Assembly: GCF_900465055.1 (NCBI RefSeq)
Contig: NZ_LS483250.1
Location: 2,852,001 to 2,916,000, forward strand
From: Moritella yayanosii
Lineage (GTDB): Bacteria > Pseudomonadota > Gammaproteobacteria > Enterobacterales > Moritellaceae
DNA: 64,000 nt
Reading direction: 5' to 3'
Positions 35,732 through 45,885 of the stretch are shown piece after piece. The stretch's first letter is position 1. Every line of letters starts with the position of its first letter. The notes under the pieces were generated by a model. That model was given only the letters and a program-made list of their open reading frames with translations. It was not told the DNA's origin and did not search any database. The position numbers and the translations under genes were made by a program.

Positions 35732-35790
35732 TCATTAAATAACGAGTGCCAAATAAACAACGACTGAAAATAAAACAGGCGCACCTTTTA

Positions 35791-35822
35791 TAAAACAGGC
35801 TCCAATAATAGGAGCCTGTTTT
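35791..35822. terminator. Bidirectional terminator between metJ and the S4-domain gene
   Basis: AAAACAGGCTCC and GGAGCCTGTTTT pair perfectly around AATAATA, giving A and T runs on both sides. It serves the convergent metJ and downstream gene. Confidence 0.9.
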
Positions 35823-35885
35823 GATCTAATCTGTAACCAATGCGCTATCTAGACGCGCATTGTTGCTAATACCTTAACGTAAAAT

Positions 35886-36482
35886 CTAAAAACTAAACGG
35901 TGCCGCGCGGCCTTTTTTCTTTTTCTCAACTGGTTTCGGTGCCGCTACTGTTACTGGTTTAGCTTCAGCTTTTTTCTTTTTCTTCTTTTCAGGCTGTTCC
36001 CAGATATCTGCAGGGATGCTATCGACAGCAGGCTTAGCAACTGGCATTGGTGCAATAAATACAGCTTCAACAACCGCTTCGTCTACAGCGTGAACGTCAG
36101 TAACACCTTGCTCAACAGTATTGTTCTCGGTGAAATCGTCTTCAGTAACATCGTGTTCTGCAATATAGCTTGCTACCGAATCAGACTCTAAAGCCGCAGG
36201 ATCAACAAATTCTTCTTCATCAGCAATATCGTATGCTGCAAGTTCTTCCGCAGACATCACTTGATACGCTTCACCATTAAAGCCGATGATATCGCCAAAC
36301 ATGATTTTTTTACGTTTACGCGTTTCAACTTCACCATTCACATACACATAACCGTCTGCAATATAGTTCTTCGCTTCACTGCCCGAGGTCACTAAATTTT
36401 CGATTTTTAAGATCTTATATAGTTCAATTGGTTCTTCAGCGACAACAACAGGGATAACTTCAATTTCATATTCTTCAGACAT
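35886..36482 (-). CDS. S4-domain RNA-binding protein with low-complexity tail
   Basis: 198 aa from the ATG at 36482, behind AAGG. Residues about 15-85 form an S4-type domain like YbcJ (LYKILKIENLVTSGSEAKNY, then GYVYVNGEVETRKRKKI). The rest is low complexity: a long acidic stretch (about 85-150) and a lysine-rich end with KKKKKKAEAK and KKKKGRAAPF. The charged tail is much longer than in E. coli YbcJ (about 70 aa). RNA binding is likely from the domain; a specific target is unknown. It follows the malic enzyme gene on the same strand. Confidence 0.8.
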   Translation of the reverse strand: MSEEYEIEVIPVVVAEEPIELYKILKIENLVTSGSEAKNYIADGYVYVNGEVETRKRKKIMFGDIIGFNGEAYQVMSAEELAAYDIADEEEFVDPAALESDSVASYIAEHDVTEDDFTENNTVEQGVTDVHAVDEAVVEAVFIAPMPVAKPAVDSIPADIWEQPEKKKKKKAEAKPVTVAAPKPVEKKKKGRAAPFSF

Positions 36483-36540
36483 GGGAACCTTAAATGTGAG
36501 CAAATAGCAGAACTGTATACAAGTATAAGCCCAGAAATGC

Positions 36541-36569
36541 AAACGCCAAGGATAAACCTTTGGCGTTTA
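36541..36569 (-). terminator. Hairpin after the malic enzyme gene
   Basis: AAACGCCAAAGG and CCTTGGCGTTT form a stem around a 4-nt loop. The T run that follows on the minus strand is interrupted (TTTGCATTT), so termination may be weak and partly leave the next gene co-transcribed. Confidence 0.6.
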
Positions 36570-36588
36570 ATAAAACTATGCAGTAAGT

Positions 36589-37830
36589 TTACAGCATATA
36601 ATTTTCAGGTAGTTCGACACGGGCAACGCCAGTTTCTACCGCGGCTAGCGCAACAGCACGTGCGACGCGTGGCAATAAACGTGGATCCATTGGTTTTGGA
36701 ATGATGTACTCAGTACCAAACTCTAATGATTCCACACCCGATGCAGTCAATACAGACTGTGGTACTTCTTCTTTAGCAATCTCACGGATCGCATGAACAG
36801 CGGCTACTTTCATCGCTTCATTAATCACACTGGCACGTGCGTCTAATGCACCACGGAAAATAAATGGGAAGCACAGCACGTTATTCACTTGATTTGGATA
36901 ATCAGAACGACCGGTTGCCATGATCAGATCTTGACGTGCCGCGTGAGCCAATTCCGGTTTGATTTCTGGATCCGGATTCGAACAGGCAAAAATAATCGGA
37001 TTATCGGCCATTAATTTAACATCGTCAGCAGCCAATACATTGGGGCCAGATACACCAACAAATACGTCAGCACCGTTAATTGCATCTTGCAATGTACGCT
37101 TGTCGGTATTATTAGCAAAACGTTGCTTATATTCGTTAATGTCATCACGACGAGTGTGGATCACCCCTTTGCGGTCTAACATGTAGATTTTTTCACGTTG
37201 TGCGCCACATGAAATCAACAACTCCATGCATGCAATAGCCGCTGCACCAGCGCCCATACAAACAATAATCACTTCCGCGATGTCTTTACCTTGAATGTCT
37301 AGCGCATTAATCATACCCGCAGCGGTTACGATTGCAGTGCCGTGCTGATCATCATGGAATACTGGAATATTACAACGCGCAATGAGCGCTTTTTCAATTT
37401 CAAAACATTCTGGTGCTTTAATGTCTTCTAAGTTAATGCCACCAAATGTATCCGCGATATTCGCGACGGTATCAATAAATTCTTCAGTTGTACGGTGTTT
37501 CACTTCAATATCGATTGAATCAATATCAGCAAAACGTTTAAACAAGAGTGCTTTACCTTCCATCACTGGTTTTGATGCCAGTGGGCCTAAATTACCAAGG
37601 CCTAAAATAGCCGTGCCGTTAGTGATCACCGCCACTAAGTTACCTTTAGCCGTATATTTGTAAGCATCGTCAGGATTAGCAGCAATTTCACGCACTGGTT
37701 CTGCGACACCCGGGCTATATGCTAGAGAAAGATCATCGGCGGTTTCTGCTGATGTAGTAAGTTGAATAGCAATTTTACCCGGTTTAGGGTTCGCGTGATA
37801 ATCTAATGCTTGCTGTCTAAAGTCTGACAT
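36589..37830 (-). CDS. NADP-type malic enzyme, short form
   Basis: 413 aa from the ATG at 37830. It has the malic domain with LAYSPGVAEPVREIAANPD and the NAD(P) domain with VCMGAGAAAIACMELLI, plus DIKAPECFEIE, HDDQHGTAIV and ACSNPDPEIKPE. It decarboxylates malate to pyruvate. It lacks the C-terminal phosphotransacetylase-like domain of E. coli MaeB (759 aa). Cofactor choice cannot be settled by eye. It lies upstream of the S4-domain gene on the same strand. Confidence 0.9.
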   Translation of the reverse strand: MSDFRQQALDYHANPKPGKIAIQLTTSAETADDLSLAYSPGVAEPVREIAANPDDAYKYTAKGNLVAVITNGTAILGLGNLGPLASKPVMEGKALLFKRFADIDSIDIEVKHRTTEEFIDTVANIADTFGGINLEDIKAPECFEIEKALIARCNIPVFHDDQHGTAIVTAAGMINALDIQGKDIAEVIIVCMGAGAAAIACMELLISCGAQREKIYMLDRKGVIHTRRDDINEYKQRFANNTDKRTLQDAINGADVFVGVSGPNVLAADDVKLMADNPIIFACSNPDPEIKPELAHAARQDLIMATGRSDYPNQVNNVLCFPFIFRGALDARASVINEAMKVAAVHAIREIAKEEVPQSVLTASGVESLEFGTEYIIPKPMDPRLLPRVARAVALAAVETGVARVELPENYML

Positions 37831-38173
37831 ACTCAATATCCTGAATTAAATGAATGCACATAACTCACAGCCTTAATTCGAGAATAACTAAGGTGTAAGA
37901 AACAACGTTGGGGAATTAAATAATAATCGAATGTAACGCAAATATTTAACTTTAATTTAACACAGCTCACTTTTATTTTACACTGCGCTAAATGAGCTAA
38001 TAATATTGTTCGCATAATTCTACAGTAATTTAAGTTGTTTATTCTACCTTTGCACTGATATTGAGTGTTTATTTTTATATAGACTGCTAATTTTAGAAGA
38101 ACATTTTTACGGAAATGCAATTACGGAGATAAAATCTAAATTTTATAATTTTTTTAAACTGTTTTTCAGGTAT
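37831..38173. other. Intergenic region between the malic enzyme gene and rpmE
   Basis: About 340 AT-rich bases. It should hold the malic enzyme promoter; no clear pair of promoter boxes stood out. The open frames across it do not resemble known proteins and lack ribosome sites. Confidence 0.4.
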
Positions 38174-38201
38174 AAAAAAAGGCACCCGAAGGTACCTTTT
38201 T
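38174..38201 (-). terminator. rpmE terminator
   Basis: Minus-strand AAAAAGGTACC and GGTGCCTTTTT pair around a TTCG loop, followed by a T run. It lies about 35 bp after the rpmE stop. Confidence 0.88.
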
Positions 38202-38234
38202 GAGTTACTACAAAATTTTGTATAAATACAATTC

Positions 38235-38447
38235 TTATTTTGCAGCAAGAGCGCCAAAACGCTTGTTGAATTTATCAACACGACCACCAGTATCAACATT
38301 ACGTTGCTTACCAGTGTAGAATGGGTGACACTTTGAACATACGTCAATCGTGATGTTTTTACCGCGAGTTGAACCAACAGAGAAAATGTTACCGCATGAA
38401 CATTTTGCTTCCATAGCTGCGTATTCTGGGTGGATACCTTGTTTCAT
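38235..38447 (-). CDS. rpmE: 50S ribosomal protein L31 (zinc form)
   Basis: 70 aa. Four cysteines in CSCG (16, 18) and CSKC (37, 40) are the zinc ligands of the C+ type. It starts [15 protein letters not shown], close to E. coli L31. This form binds bridge B1b and can be replaced by a zinc-free paralogue under zinc shortage in other bacteria; none is in this window. It is divergent from priA. Confidence 0.97.
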   Translation of the reverse strand: MKQGIHPEYAAMEAKCSCGNIFSVGSTRGKNITIDVCSKCHPFYTGKQRNVDTGGRVDKFNKRFGALAAK

Positions 38448-38529
38448 AGAAACCTCAATTATTAGTTATGTCGCCATCTGAAACACTGCCAGACACCACA
38501 TAAAGTTATAGAATTTTTAGGCTGCGAAT

Positions 38530-38557
38530 AATATAGGATCTTACCCCCCAATATCAA
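38530..38557 (-). promoter_or_regulatory. rpmE promoter (candidate)
   Basis: Minus-strand TTGATA (38552-38557) and TATATT (38530-38535) with a 16-base spacer, about 80 bases before rpmE. Confidence 0.5.
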
Positions 38558-38680
38558 TAGCTGATGCATAAATAAACTGCAATTAGAACATTAAACAGAA
38601 AATATCAAGACATTACCTAGTTAACAGCCGTAAACTGTTTACCGAAGTACAGATTTAGCCCGTAAAAGAGAGTTGAGTAA

Positions 38681-40882
38681 ATGCCCGTTGTCGCCGTTGC
38701 CGTTCCCGTTCATTTAAACAGAACCTTTGATTATATTTACCCTGATGATGCGCACATTCAACCCGGCATGCGGATCTGTGTGCCCTTTATGAATAAGCAA
38801 TTAATTGGCATTGCGCTGGCAACTAAAAACGACAGTGAATTTCCGCTGGCAAAACTCAAACCGATTATCAATGTACTCGATGATAATGCGATTTTATCGG
38901 CTGACATGTTAGCTTTTTTCAATTGGTGCGCTGATTATTACCATTACCCGATTGGTGAAGTGATCGCCCAAGCCTTACCGGTATTGTTACGAAAGTTAGA
39001 ATCAGCCAAGTTAAACAGTTACACATTCTGGCAGTTAACCGATAGTGCCCATGACTTAACGGCTCAGGAATTAAATCGTTTAACCCCTGCGCAATTACAA
39101 ACCATCAAGTTACTGGCTGAAACGGGGTTAACCCAATCACACTTAAAATTAGCCAATATAAAATCAACCACCATCAAAGCATTACAAGACAAAGGGTTGA
39201 TTAGCCAAGAATACATTAAGATCCAAGATAACGATGCGCAACACTGGCGCCAGAATCTGGTGATTAGTGATAATCGCCCCACCCTCAATACCGAACAAGC
39301 AATTACGATAGCGGCCATTGATATTAATCACTTTGCCACTTATCTACTTGATGGGGTAACAGGCAGTGGTAAAACCGAAGTTTATCTCAATGTCATCGAA
39401 AAAGTATTAAAGATTGGTAAACAAGCACTGGTATTAGTCCCTGAAATCGGTCTTACGCCACAAACAATTTCACGCTTTAAGCGTCGTTTCAATGTGCCTA
39501 TCGTCGCCTTGCACTCTGGTTTAAATGATGCGGAGCGTCGTGAGGCTTGGCTTGAAGCTCAAGCTGGTGTCGCCGGTATCGTGATAGGTACCCGGTCGGC
39601 GATATTTACGCCCATGCATGATTTAGGCGTGATCATTATTGATGAAGAACATGATGGGTCGTTAAAACAGCAAGAAACATTTCGTTATCATGCTCGCGAT
39701 CTGGCTATTGTCAGAGCCCAGCGGAATAACATTGCCGTGGTATTAGGTTCTGCCACCCCGGCGTTAGAAACGCTGCACAATGCTCTGACAGGTAAATATC
39801 GTCATTTGCAGCTAACCCAACGTGCGGGTAATGCCCAGATGCCGACCCACCACCTGATCGACATTAAAAATCAATCCTTAGACTCTGGCCTCTCTGCTGA
39901 GTTTATGGCATTAATGGCAACCCATTTAGCCGCTGGTAATCAAGTCCTGTTATTTCTCAACCGCCGCGGTTATGCACCCGCCGTCATGTGTCATACCTGT
40001 GGTTCGATGGCAGAATGTCAGCGTTGTAATACCTATTACACCTATCATCAATCGCGCAATGTATTGCATTGTCATCATTGCGACGAACAGTTTCCTAAAC
40101 CACGTCGTTGTCCGAGTTGTAATTCCAATGAAATAATGACCGCCGGTTTTGGTACTGAGCAGTTAGAGGCCATGCTCAATAATCACTTCCCACAATACCC
40201 GATTATTCGTATTGACCGAGATAGTACCAGCCGCAAAGGCAGTTTAGAAAAATCATTAGAAGCCGTGCGTAAGCGAGAATTTCGGATCCTAATTGGCACG
40301 CAAATGCTCGCCAAAGGTCATCATTTCCCCGATGTCACGCTGGTTGGACTCATCGATGTGGACAGCGCCCTGTTTAGCAGTGATTTTCGCGCCCCTGAAA
40401 AACTCGCGCAACTGTTTGTGCAAGTATCTGGTCGAGCCGGACGTGCTGCCAAACAAGGTGAAGTGGCCATTCAGACCCATCATCCTGAACACGAATTAAT
40501 TCAAGACCTGATTAATAATGGTTATTCTCACTTTGCCCAAACTGCATTACACGCCCGCTCTATGGCAAATTTACCGCCTTATAGCTTTCAAGCCTTGTTC
40601 CGTGCAGAAGCCCATCAGTTCAGCGATGCCAATGCCTTTTTAGTCGCAATAAAACAACTCGTTCAAGCGCATAACCACAATCCACAACTGCTTTGTTTAG
40701 GGCCGATGCCTGCCCCCATGGAGAAACGCGCGGGTAAGTACCGTTTACAACTATTACTGCAAAGTCCGCAACGTCAGCACATCTCTCACCTATTACGTCA
40801 AATAATGCCCAAAATAGAAGCATTAAAGTCTGCACGTAAAGCCCGTTGGTCATTAGACGTAGATCCAACCGAAATGTTGTAA
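38681..40882 (+). CDS. priA: Primosomal protein N' (replication restart helicase)
   Basis: 733 aa (E. coli 732). After an N-terminal 3'-DNA-binding domain (MPVVAVAVPVHLNRTFDYIY), the helicase core has Walker A GVTGSGKTEVYL, the Walker B box IIDEEHD and zinc-ribbon cysteines in CHTCGSMAECQRCN and CHHC...CPSC (about residues 440-485). It recognises stalled forks and loads the replisome. It is divergent from rpmE, a conserved pairing. GTACAGA... spacer with no clear Shine-Dalgarno except GAGAG. Confidence 0.97.
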   Translation: MPVVAVAVPVHLNRTFDYIYPDDAHIQPGMRICVPFMNKQLIGIALATKNDSEFPLAKLKPIINVLDDNAILSADMLAFFNWCADYYHYPIGEVIAQALPVLLRKLESAKLNSYTFWQLTDSAHDLTAQELNRLTPAQLQTIKLLAETGLTQSHLKLANIKSTTIKALQDKGLISQEYIKIQDNDAQHWRQNLVISDNRPTLNTEQAITIAAIDINHFATYLLDGVTGSGKTEVYLNVIEKVLKIGKQALVLVPEIGLTPQTISRFKRRFNVPIVALHSGLNDAERREAWLEAQAGVAGIVIGTRSAIFTPMHDLGVIIIDEEHDGSLKQQETFRYHARDLAIVRAQRNNIAVVLGSATPALETLHNALTGKYRHLQLTQRAGNAQMPTHHLIDIKNQSLDSGLSAEFMALMATHLAAGNQVLLFLNRRGYAPAVMCHTCGSMAECQRCNTYYTYHQSRNVLHCHHCDEQFPKPRRCPSCNSNEIMTAGFGTEQLEAMLNNHFPQYPIIRIDRDSTSRKGSLEKSLEAVRKREFRILIGTQMLAKGHHFPDVTLVGLIDVDSALFSSDFRAPEKLAQLFVQVSGRAGRAAKQGEVAIQTHHPEHELIQDLINNGYSHFAQTALHARSMANLPPYSFQALFRAEAHQFSDANAFLVAIKQLVQAHNHNPQLLCLGPMPAPMEKRAGKYRLQLLLQSPQRQHISHLLRQIMPKIEALKSARKARWSLDVDPTEML

Positions 40883-40980
40883 GGATATCGGCATTTATCC
40901 GCTGATTAGCTAGTCAAATGCCCCTAACCACGCTAAAATGATCGGTCTATTTCATTCATCATTGCTAGTTAAGAGAACCC

Positions 40981-42735
40981 ATGAAAGAGCATATTATACA
41001 GCTGCTAGAGCAGACAGTTACGATCTTAAAAGAACAACAAATCATTCCTGCCGATGTACAACCTCGCATCGCAGTAGATCGAACCCGCGATAAAGCTCAT
41101 GGTGATTTAGCCACAAATTTAGCAATGATGATGGCAAAACCGGCGAAGAAGAATCCGCGTGAATTAGCGCAATTAATCATTGATAATCTACCAGAATCAG
41201 ACTTAATCAGCCGTACTGAGATCGCTGGTCCTGGTTTTATCAACATCTTCTTAAACCAAAATTGGTTAGCGCAACAGATTGATATTGCCCTTGCAGACGA
41301 TAACCTTTCGGTACAAAAAACCACAGCACCAGATACCGTGGTTGTGGATCTATCATCACCAAATCTCGCCAAAGAAATGCACGTAGGTCACTTACGTTCA
41401 TCAATCATTGGTGATTCTATCGCGCGTACGCTAGAGCTACTTGGTCATCACGTTATTCGTCAAAACCATGTAGGCGATTGGGGCACTCAGTTCGGTATGC
41501 TACTTGCGTACATGGAAGAAAAACGCGCTGAAAATGTAGAGATCAGCATGCAACTTTCGGATCTAGAAGTATTCTACCGCGCAGCAAAAGGTCGTTTCGA
41601 TGAATCAGAAGACTTTGCAATACGCGCCCGTGAAATGGTGGTAATGCTGCAATCTGGTGATGAAGCATGTAACAAACTATGGAAAGAATTTAATGATGTG
41701 TCACTGGCCCACTGTCACGACATCTACAAACGCCTAAACGTAAAATTAACCCGTGATGACGTACGTGGCGAAAGCTTCTATAACAGCGACTTGCACAATG
41801 TTGTTGCCGAACTTGAAGCACAAGGTCTACTCACCGAGTCAAATGGCGCTAAATGTGTATTCCTAGATGAATTCAAAAACAAAGACGGCGACCCACTACC
41901 AGTAATTATCCAAAAAAACGGTGGCGGTTTCCTCTATGCTACAACGGATCTTGCCGCAATGCGCTACCGTCAACAGACACTCAATGCCAATCGTATTATG
42001 TACTTTGTTGACCAACGTCAGGCGCTGCATTTCCAACAAGTATTCTCTGTAGCACAAAAAGCCGGTTTTGTTAAACCTGAAACATCACTGGAACACCTTG
42101 GTTTCGGAACGATGAATGGTGAAGATGGTCGCCCGTTCAAAACCCGCTCAGGTGGCACGGTAAAACTGGTTGATCTATTAACAGAAGCAGAAGAGCGTGC
42201 TTACACACTGGTCAAAGCGAAGAATCCAAATCTTGCTGAAAATGAACTAAAGCACATCGCACGCGTTGTAGGTATCTCATCGGTTAAATATGCCGATTTA
42301 TCTAAGAACCGCAGCAGTGACTACATCTTCAACTTTGACTCAATGTTAAGCTTTGAAGGTAATACCGCTCCTTACCTACTTTACGCTTGTACACGTGTTA
42401 GCAGTATCTTCAACAAAGTTGATACCGCAACAGTGGCGAAACTAACCACAGCTAAAGTACAGTTAAACGAAGACAAAGAACAAGAGCTAGCCGGTAAACT
42501 GATCCAGTTTAACGAGATCGTTCATCACGTGGCAAAACGTGCAACACCAAATACATTATGTACTTACCTGTTTGAACTGGCTGGCGTATTCTCAAGTTTC
42601 TATGAAGCTTGTCCAATCTTGAGCACTGAAGATGAAGCGATTAAACTAAGCCGTCTAAAACTGGCTCAGTTAACCGCTAAAACGCTTAAACAAGGTCTCG
42701 ACCTACTCGGCATTGAAACTTTGGAACGTATGTAA
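40981..42735 (+). CDS. argS: Arginyl-tRNA synthetase
   Basis: 584 aa (E. coli 577). The class I HIGH-type motif is HVGHLRSS near residue 135, preceded by [18 protein letters not shown] equivalent occurs around [11 protein letters not shown], as usual for ArgRS, and the C-terminal anticodon-binding domain ends LGIETLERM. It charges tRNA-Arg. It sits between priA and ftsN, where Vibrio and Shewanella relatives have it. ftsN follows after 3 bp, so the two are likely co-transcribed. Confidence 0.98.
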   Translation: MKEHIIQLLEQTVTILKEQQIIPADVQPRIAVDRTRDKAHGDLATNLAMMMAKPAKKNPRELAQLIIDNLPESDLISRTEIAGPGFINIFLNQNWLAQQIDIALADDNLSVQKTTAPDTVVVDLSSPNLAKEMHVGHLRSSIIGDSIARTLELLGHHVIRQNHVGDWGTQFGMLLAYMEEKRAENVEISMQLSDLEVFYRAAKGRFDESEDFAIRAREMVVMLQSGDEACNKLWKEFNDVSLAHCHDIYKRLNVKLTRDDVRGESFYNSDLHNVVAELEAQGLLTESNGAKCVFLDEFKNKDGDPLPVIIQKNGGGFLYATTDLAAMRYRQQTLNANRIMYFVDQRQALHFQQVFSVAQKAGFVKPETSLEHLGFGTMNGEDGRPFKTRSGGTVKLVDLLTEAEERAYTLVKAKNPNLAENELKHIARVVGISSVKYADLSKNRSSDYIFNFDSMLSFEGNTAPYLLYACTRVSSIFNKVDTATVAKLTTAKVQLNEDKEQELAGKLIQFNEIVHHVAKRATPNTLCTYLFELAGVFSSFYEACPILSTEDEAIKLSRLKLAQLTAKTLKQGLDLLGIETLERM

Positions 42736-42738
42736 ATT

Positions 42739-43281
42739 ATGGCTCGTAAGGATTACGCGGGGCACGCCCCCAAGCCAAGAACAAAGCAGGGTGCTAAAAA
42801 GGCACCAGCGGCTAAAAAGAAACGCCCAGTGTTGGCTATCTTGCTGTTTTTGATACTGGCAATCGGCTTGGGCTATTTTTTAGCACAAATCAGTGGCACC
42901 GCAGAAAAAGCACAGCCCGCACCCATTAAAAAAACACCACCAAAAAAGCTAACGTTAAAACCATTACCGGAAAAGCCTAAGGAAGAATGGCAATATCCGC
43001 AAGACTTACAAGAAAAAGAAGTCATTGTCGAGATACCGCCACAACAAGACACAGGTATTCGTTATCAAATGCAATGTGGTTCGTTCCGTCAACGCGCACA
43101 AGCTGAATCGATGAAAGCAACGATAGCCTTCCAAGGCTACACGGCCAACATTCGCCACACAGGTAACTGGTATCGCGTGGTTTTAGGTCCTTACGAACGT
43201 AAGCGGGTTGCCGAAAAACAACGCCACCAAATTAAACGCGCAGGTGTCACAACTTGTGAAATTTGGCAGTGGAAGCCTTGA
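42739..43281 (+). CDS. ftsN: Cell division protein FtsN
   Basis: 180 aa. The N-terminal cytoplasmic end is basic (ARKDYAGHAPKPR). One transmembrane helix (about residues 30-48, LAILLFLILAIGLGYF) is followed by a proline- and lysine-rich periplasmic linker and a C-terminal SPOR domain (about 107-178, RYQMQCGSFRQRAQAESMK). FtsN triggers septal peptidoglycan synthesis and the SPOR domain binds denuded glycan strands. It is shorter than E. coli FtsN (319 aa). It lies between argS and hslV, the standard context. Confidence 0.92.
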   Translation: MARKDYAGHAPKPRTKQGAKKAPAAKKKRPVLAILLFLILAIGLGYFLAQISGTAEKAQPAPIKKTPPKKLTLKPLPEKPKEEWQYPQDLQEKEVIVEIPPQQDTGIRYQMQCGSFRQRAQAESMKATIAFQGYTANIRHTGNWYRVVLGPYERKRVAEKQRHQIKRAGVTTCEIWQWKP

Positions 43282-43327
43282 AAAACTAACTAGAGATACC
43301 CACCTTAGTTGGTATATTGTAATGAAA

Positions 43328-43356
43328 TCGCTTCATATCATATGAGGCGTTTTTTT
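43328..43356 (+). terminator. argS-ftsN terminator
   Basis: CGCTTCATAT and ATATGAGGCG can pair (innermost bases form the loop, one G-U) followed by seven T. It lies about 45 bp after ftsN. Confidence 0.85.
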
Positions 43357-43438
43357 ACCTCGCATTTTTTACCTAACATAATGAAGCGTAGCTAACTGCA
43401 ACCAGCCGCGCTCAAATTAATTTAGAGTGGAGTTTATC

Positions 43439-43963
43439 GTGACTACTATTGTATCTGTACGCCGTGAAGGCAAAGTCGTAATGGCCGGAGACGGACAAGT
43501 TTCTCTTGGCAACACGGTAATGAAAGGCAATGCAAAAAAAGTGCGCCGTTTATACAACGGCCAAGTTCTCGCTGGTTTCGCCGGTTCTACTGCAGACGCA
43601 TTTACCCTTATCGAACGTTTTGAAGCGAAATTACAAGCTCACCAAGGTAACCTAGAGCGTGCCGCTGTAGAGCTTGCTAAAGATTGGCGCACCGACAAAA
43701 TGCTACGTAATTTAGAAGCATTACTGGCGGTAGCGGATAAAAAAAGTTCTTTCATCATCACCGGTAATGGCGACGTAGTGCAACCAGAGAATGATCTTAT
43801 GGCTATCGGTTCGGGTGGTAATTTTGCCCAAGCATCGGCAATGGCATTATTAGAAAATACCGAATTAGACGCTGAAGAGATCGCTAAAAAATCCCTAACT
43901 ATTGCAGGTAATATCTGTGTATTCACCAACGGTTTCCACACCATTGAAACTATCGATTACTAA
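43439..43963 (+). CDS. hslV: ATP-dependent protease subunit HslV
   Basis: 174 aa from a GTG start at 43439, behind GGAG, giving (M)[19 protein letters not shown] as in other HslV proteins. After removal of Met, the first Thr is the catalytic nucleophile. An upstream in-frame ATG would mask that threonine. HslV forms the proteolytic core of the HslUV heat-shock protease. It lies directly upstream of hslU. Confidence 0.96.
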   Translation: MTTIVSVRREGKVVMAGDGQVSLGNTVMKGNAKKVRRLYNGQVLAGFAGSTADAFTLIERFEAKLQAHQGNLERAAVELAKDWRTDKMLRNLEALLAVADKKSSFIITGNGDVVQPENDLMAIGSGGNFAQASAMALLENTELDAEEIAKKSLTIAGNICVFTNGFHTIETIDY

Positions 43964-43990
43964 ATTTCACCGAATTAAAGGAAACTTATT

Positions 43991-45322
43991 ATGTCGTCAA
44001 TGACTCCCAGAGAAATCGTTTCAGAATTAGATCGTCATATTATCGGTCAACAAAATGCAAAACGTGCTGTCGCTATTGCCCTGCGTAACCGCTGGCGCCG
44101 CATGCAGTTAGATCCAGAACTACGTCAAGAAGTATCACCCAAAAATATTTTGATGATCGGTCCAACAGGTGTGGGTAAAACCGAGATCGCACGTCGTTTA
44201 GCCAAGCTAGCAAACGCCCCTTTTATCAAAGTTGAAGCCACTAAATTTACTGAAATTGGCTATGTCGGTAAAGAAGTTGATCAAATCATCAAAGACCTAA
44301 CCGATGTTGCGGTAAAGCTAACACGTGAACAAGAAATGAAGAAATATCATGTTCGCGCAGAAGAAAATGCCGAAGATCGCGTATTAGATGCGTTACTGCC
44401 AAACCCACGTAACAACTGGGGCGAAGAAGAAAAAGCTAGCAATGATAATACCCGTCAGATCTTCCGTAAAAAATTACGCGAAGGAAAATTAGACGATAAA
44501 GAAATTAGTATTGAAATTGCCGCGCCACAAATGGGCGTTGAGATCATGGCACCTCCAGGTATGGAAGAAATGACCAATCAGTTACAAGGCATGTTCCAAA
44601 ATTTATCTGGCGGTTCGACGACAAAATCACGCAAGATGAAAGTAAAAGAAGCATTGAAACAACTGGTTGAAGACGAAGCAGCGAAACTGGTTAATCCCGA
44701 AGAATTGAAAGAAAAAGCTATTTTCGCAGTCGAAAACAACGGCATCGTCTTCCTTGATGAAATCGACAAAATCTGCAAACGCAGCGATTCAAATGATGGG
44801 GGAGTATCACGCGAAGGGGTACAACGCGATCTATTACCACTTATCGAAGGTTGTACGGTCACCACCAAACACGGTATGGTGAAAACAGACCACATCTTAT
44901 TCATTGCATCAGGTGCTTTCCAAGTCTCTAAACCGTCTGACCTGATCCCTGAATTACAAGGTCGTCTACCAATCCGCGTTGAATTAGATGCGCTTACAGC
45001 AGCAGATTTTGTGCGTATCCTCACCGAGCCAAACGCATCATTAACAGAGCAATACACGGCAATGCTGAAAACAGAAGGCGTGAACGTTGAGTTCACCCCA
45101 GATGGTATTGATGGTATTGCCAACGCCGCTTGGAACGTGAATGAGAAAACTGAGAACATCGGTGCCCGTCGCTTACACACAGTAATGGAACGTTTAATGG
45201 AAGAAATTTCATTTGACGCATCAGAAAAGAATGGCCAAAGCCTCGTTGTTGACGGTGATTACGTCGGTAAGTCTCTTAACGAATTAGTCGAAGACGAAGA
45301 TCTAAGTCGCTATATACTTTAA
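43991..45322 (+). CDS. hslU: ATP-dependent protease ATPase subunit HslU
   Basis: 443 aa, the E. coli length. AAA+ ATPase with Walker [10 protein letters not shown], Walker [11 protein letters not shown], the I-domain (about 110-240), and the C-terminal tail ending [10 protein letters not shown] that docks on HslV. It unfolds substrates for HslV. It starts 27 bp after hslV in the same operon. Its pore loop reads [10 protein letters not shown]. Confidence 0.98.
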   Translation: MSSMTPREIVSELDRHIIGQQNAKRAVAIALRNRWRRMQLDPELRQEVSPKNILMIGPTGVGKTEIARRLAKLANAPFIKVEATKFTEIGYVGKEVDQIIKDLTDVAVKLTREQEMKKYHVRAEENAEDRVLDALLPNPRNNWGEEEKASNDNTRQIFRKKLREGKLDDKEISIEIAAPQMGVEIMAPPGMEEMTNQLQGMFQNLSGGSTTKSRKMKVKEALKQLVEDEAAKLVNPEELKEKAIFAVENNGIVFLDEIDKICKRSDSNDGGVSREGVQRDLLPLIEGCTVTTKHGMVKTDHILFIASGAFQVSKPSDLIPELQGRLPIRVELDALTAADFVRILTEPNASLTEQYTAMLKTEGVNVEFTPDGIDGIANAAWNVNEKTENIGARRLHTVMERLMEEISFDASEKNGQSLVVDGDYVGKSLNELVEDEDLSRYIL

Positions 45323-45362
45323 TTTACACCTAACAATATTTTGTAGTTAAATTAAATACCAC

Positions 45363-45391
45363 AAAAAGGCGCTTGCATAAGCGCCTTTATT
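45363..45391. terminator. hslVU terminator (bidirectional shape)
   Basis: AAAGGCGCTT and AAGCGCCTTT pair around a 4-nt loop, with A and T runs on each side. It ends hslVU and may also end the small minus-strand ORF at 45409-45534. Confidence 0.9.
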
Positions 45392-45408
45392 TTAACTCAA
45401 GATCGTGA

Positions 45409-45534
45409 TTAACGCCGATGTAGTAATGCGCTTTGAGTTACATCTATCGGTTTAAATTTATCCGTGAACTGACACCAATGACAACGAGTCCTTCGGAGTG
45501 AATTGAGTTTTTTCTTGAGTCTAGAGCGTTTCAT
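45409..45534 (-). CDS. Small basic Cys-containing protein, unknown
   Basis: A 41-aa frame on the minus strand with ATG at 45534, preceded by AGAGGA at a good distance. The N-terminal half is very basic (MKRSRLKKKLNSLRRTR), followed by a C-H-W-C motif and the ending HRR. I do not recognise the family. Convergent with hslVU, with a terminator-like hairpin just after its stop. The Shine-Dalgarno and compact layout make it plausible, but a chance frame of this size is possible. Confidence 0.4.
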   Translation of the reverse strand: MKRSRLKKKLNSLRRTRCHWCQFTDKFKPIDVTQSALLHRR

Positions 45535-45885
45535 TGACGGTCCTCTCTGGTTGTCAAAAATATGATCAGTATTCTCAGTCCAAATAATATTAGTTCAGCT
45601 TTGCTAAAATACCAACCGCAGCCAACGACAACTCACTGTATTAAGCGCACCACAATCACGATAGCGTTTAATGTGAATAATTAATTTTCGCTCTAATTCA
45701 AAAATTTAACGACATTATCTCTTCGCAGAAAATGTCGTTCTTACTACAAATTAATTAATTTTTAAGCGGTAACTTAGATAATTAAATGTATTTACCGGTA
45801 GTTAAGTCGCCATCTCCAGCCGCAAATTATGGTAGGCTAGGAATAGACTCTCACCGATAAAATTACTAAGAAGCTTCTGCAACCT
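45535..45885. other. Intergenic region between the small ORF and pldB
   Basis: About 350 AT-rich bases. It holds a perfect 9-bp inverted repeat, AACGACATT/AATGTCGTT (45708-45739). The pldB promoter is probably in the last 100 bases but I cannot place it with confidence. No credible gene otherwise. Confidence 0.4.

Noticed and set aside
37833-38120. 95-aa open frame upstream of the malic enzyme gene
   Set aside because: AT-rich, Cys/Ile-rich composition, no Shine-Dalgarno sequence, no recognisable motif.
45551-45673. Short ATG-initiated frame between the small basic ORF and pldB
   Set aside because: No ribosome site and no conserved-looking features.
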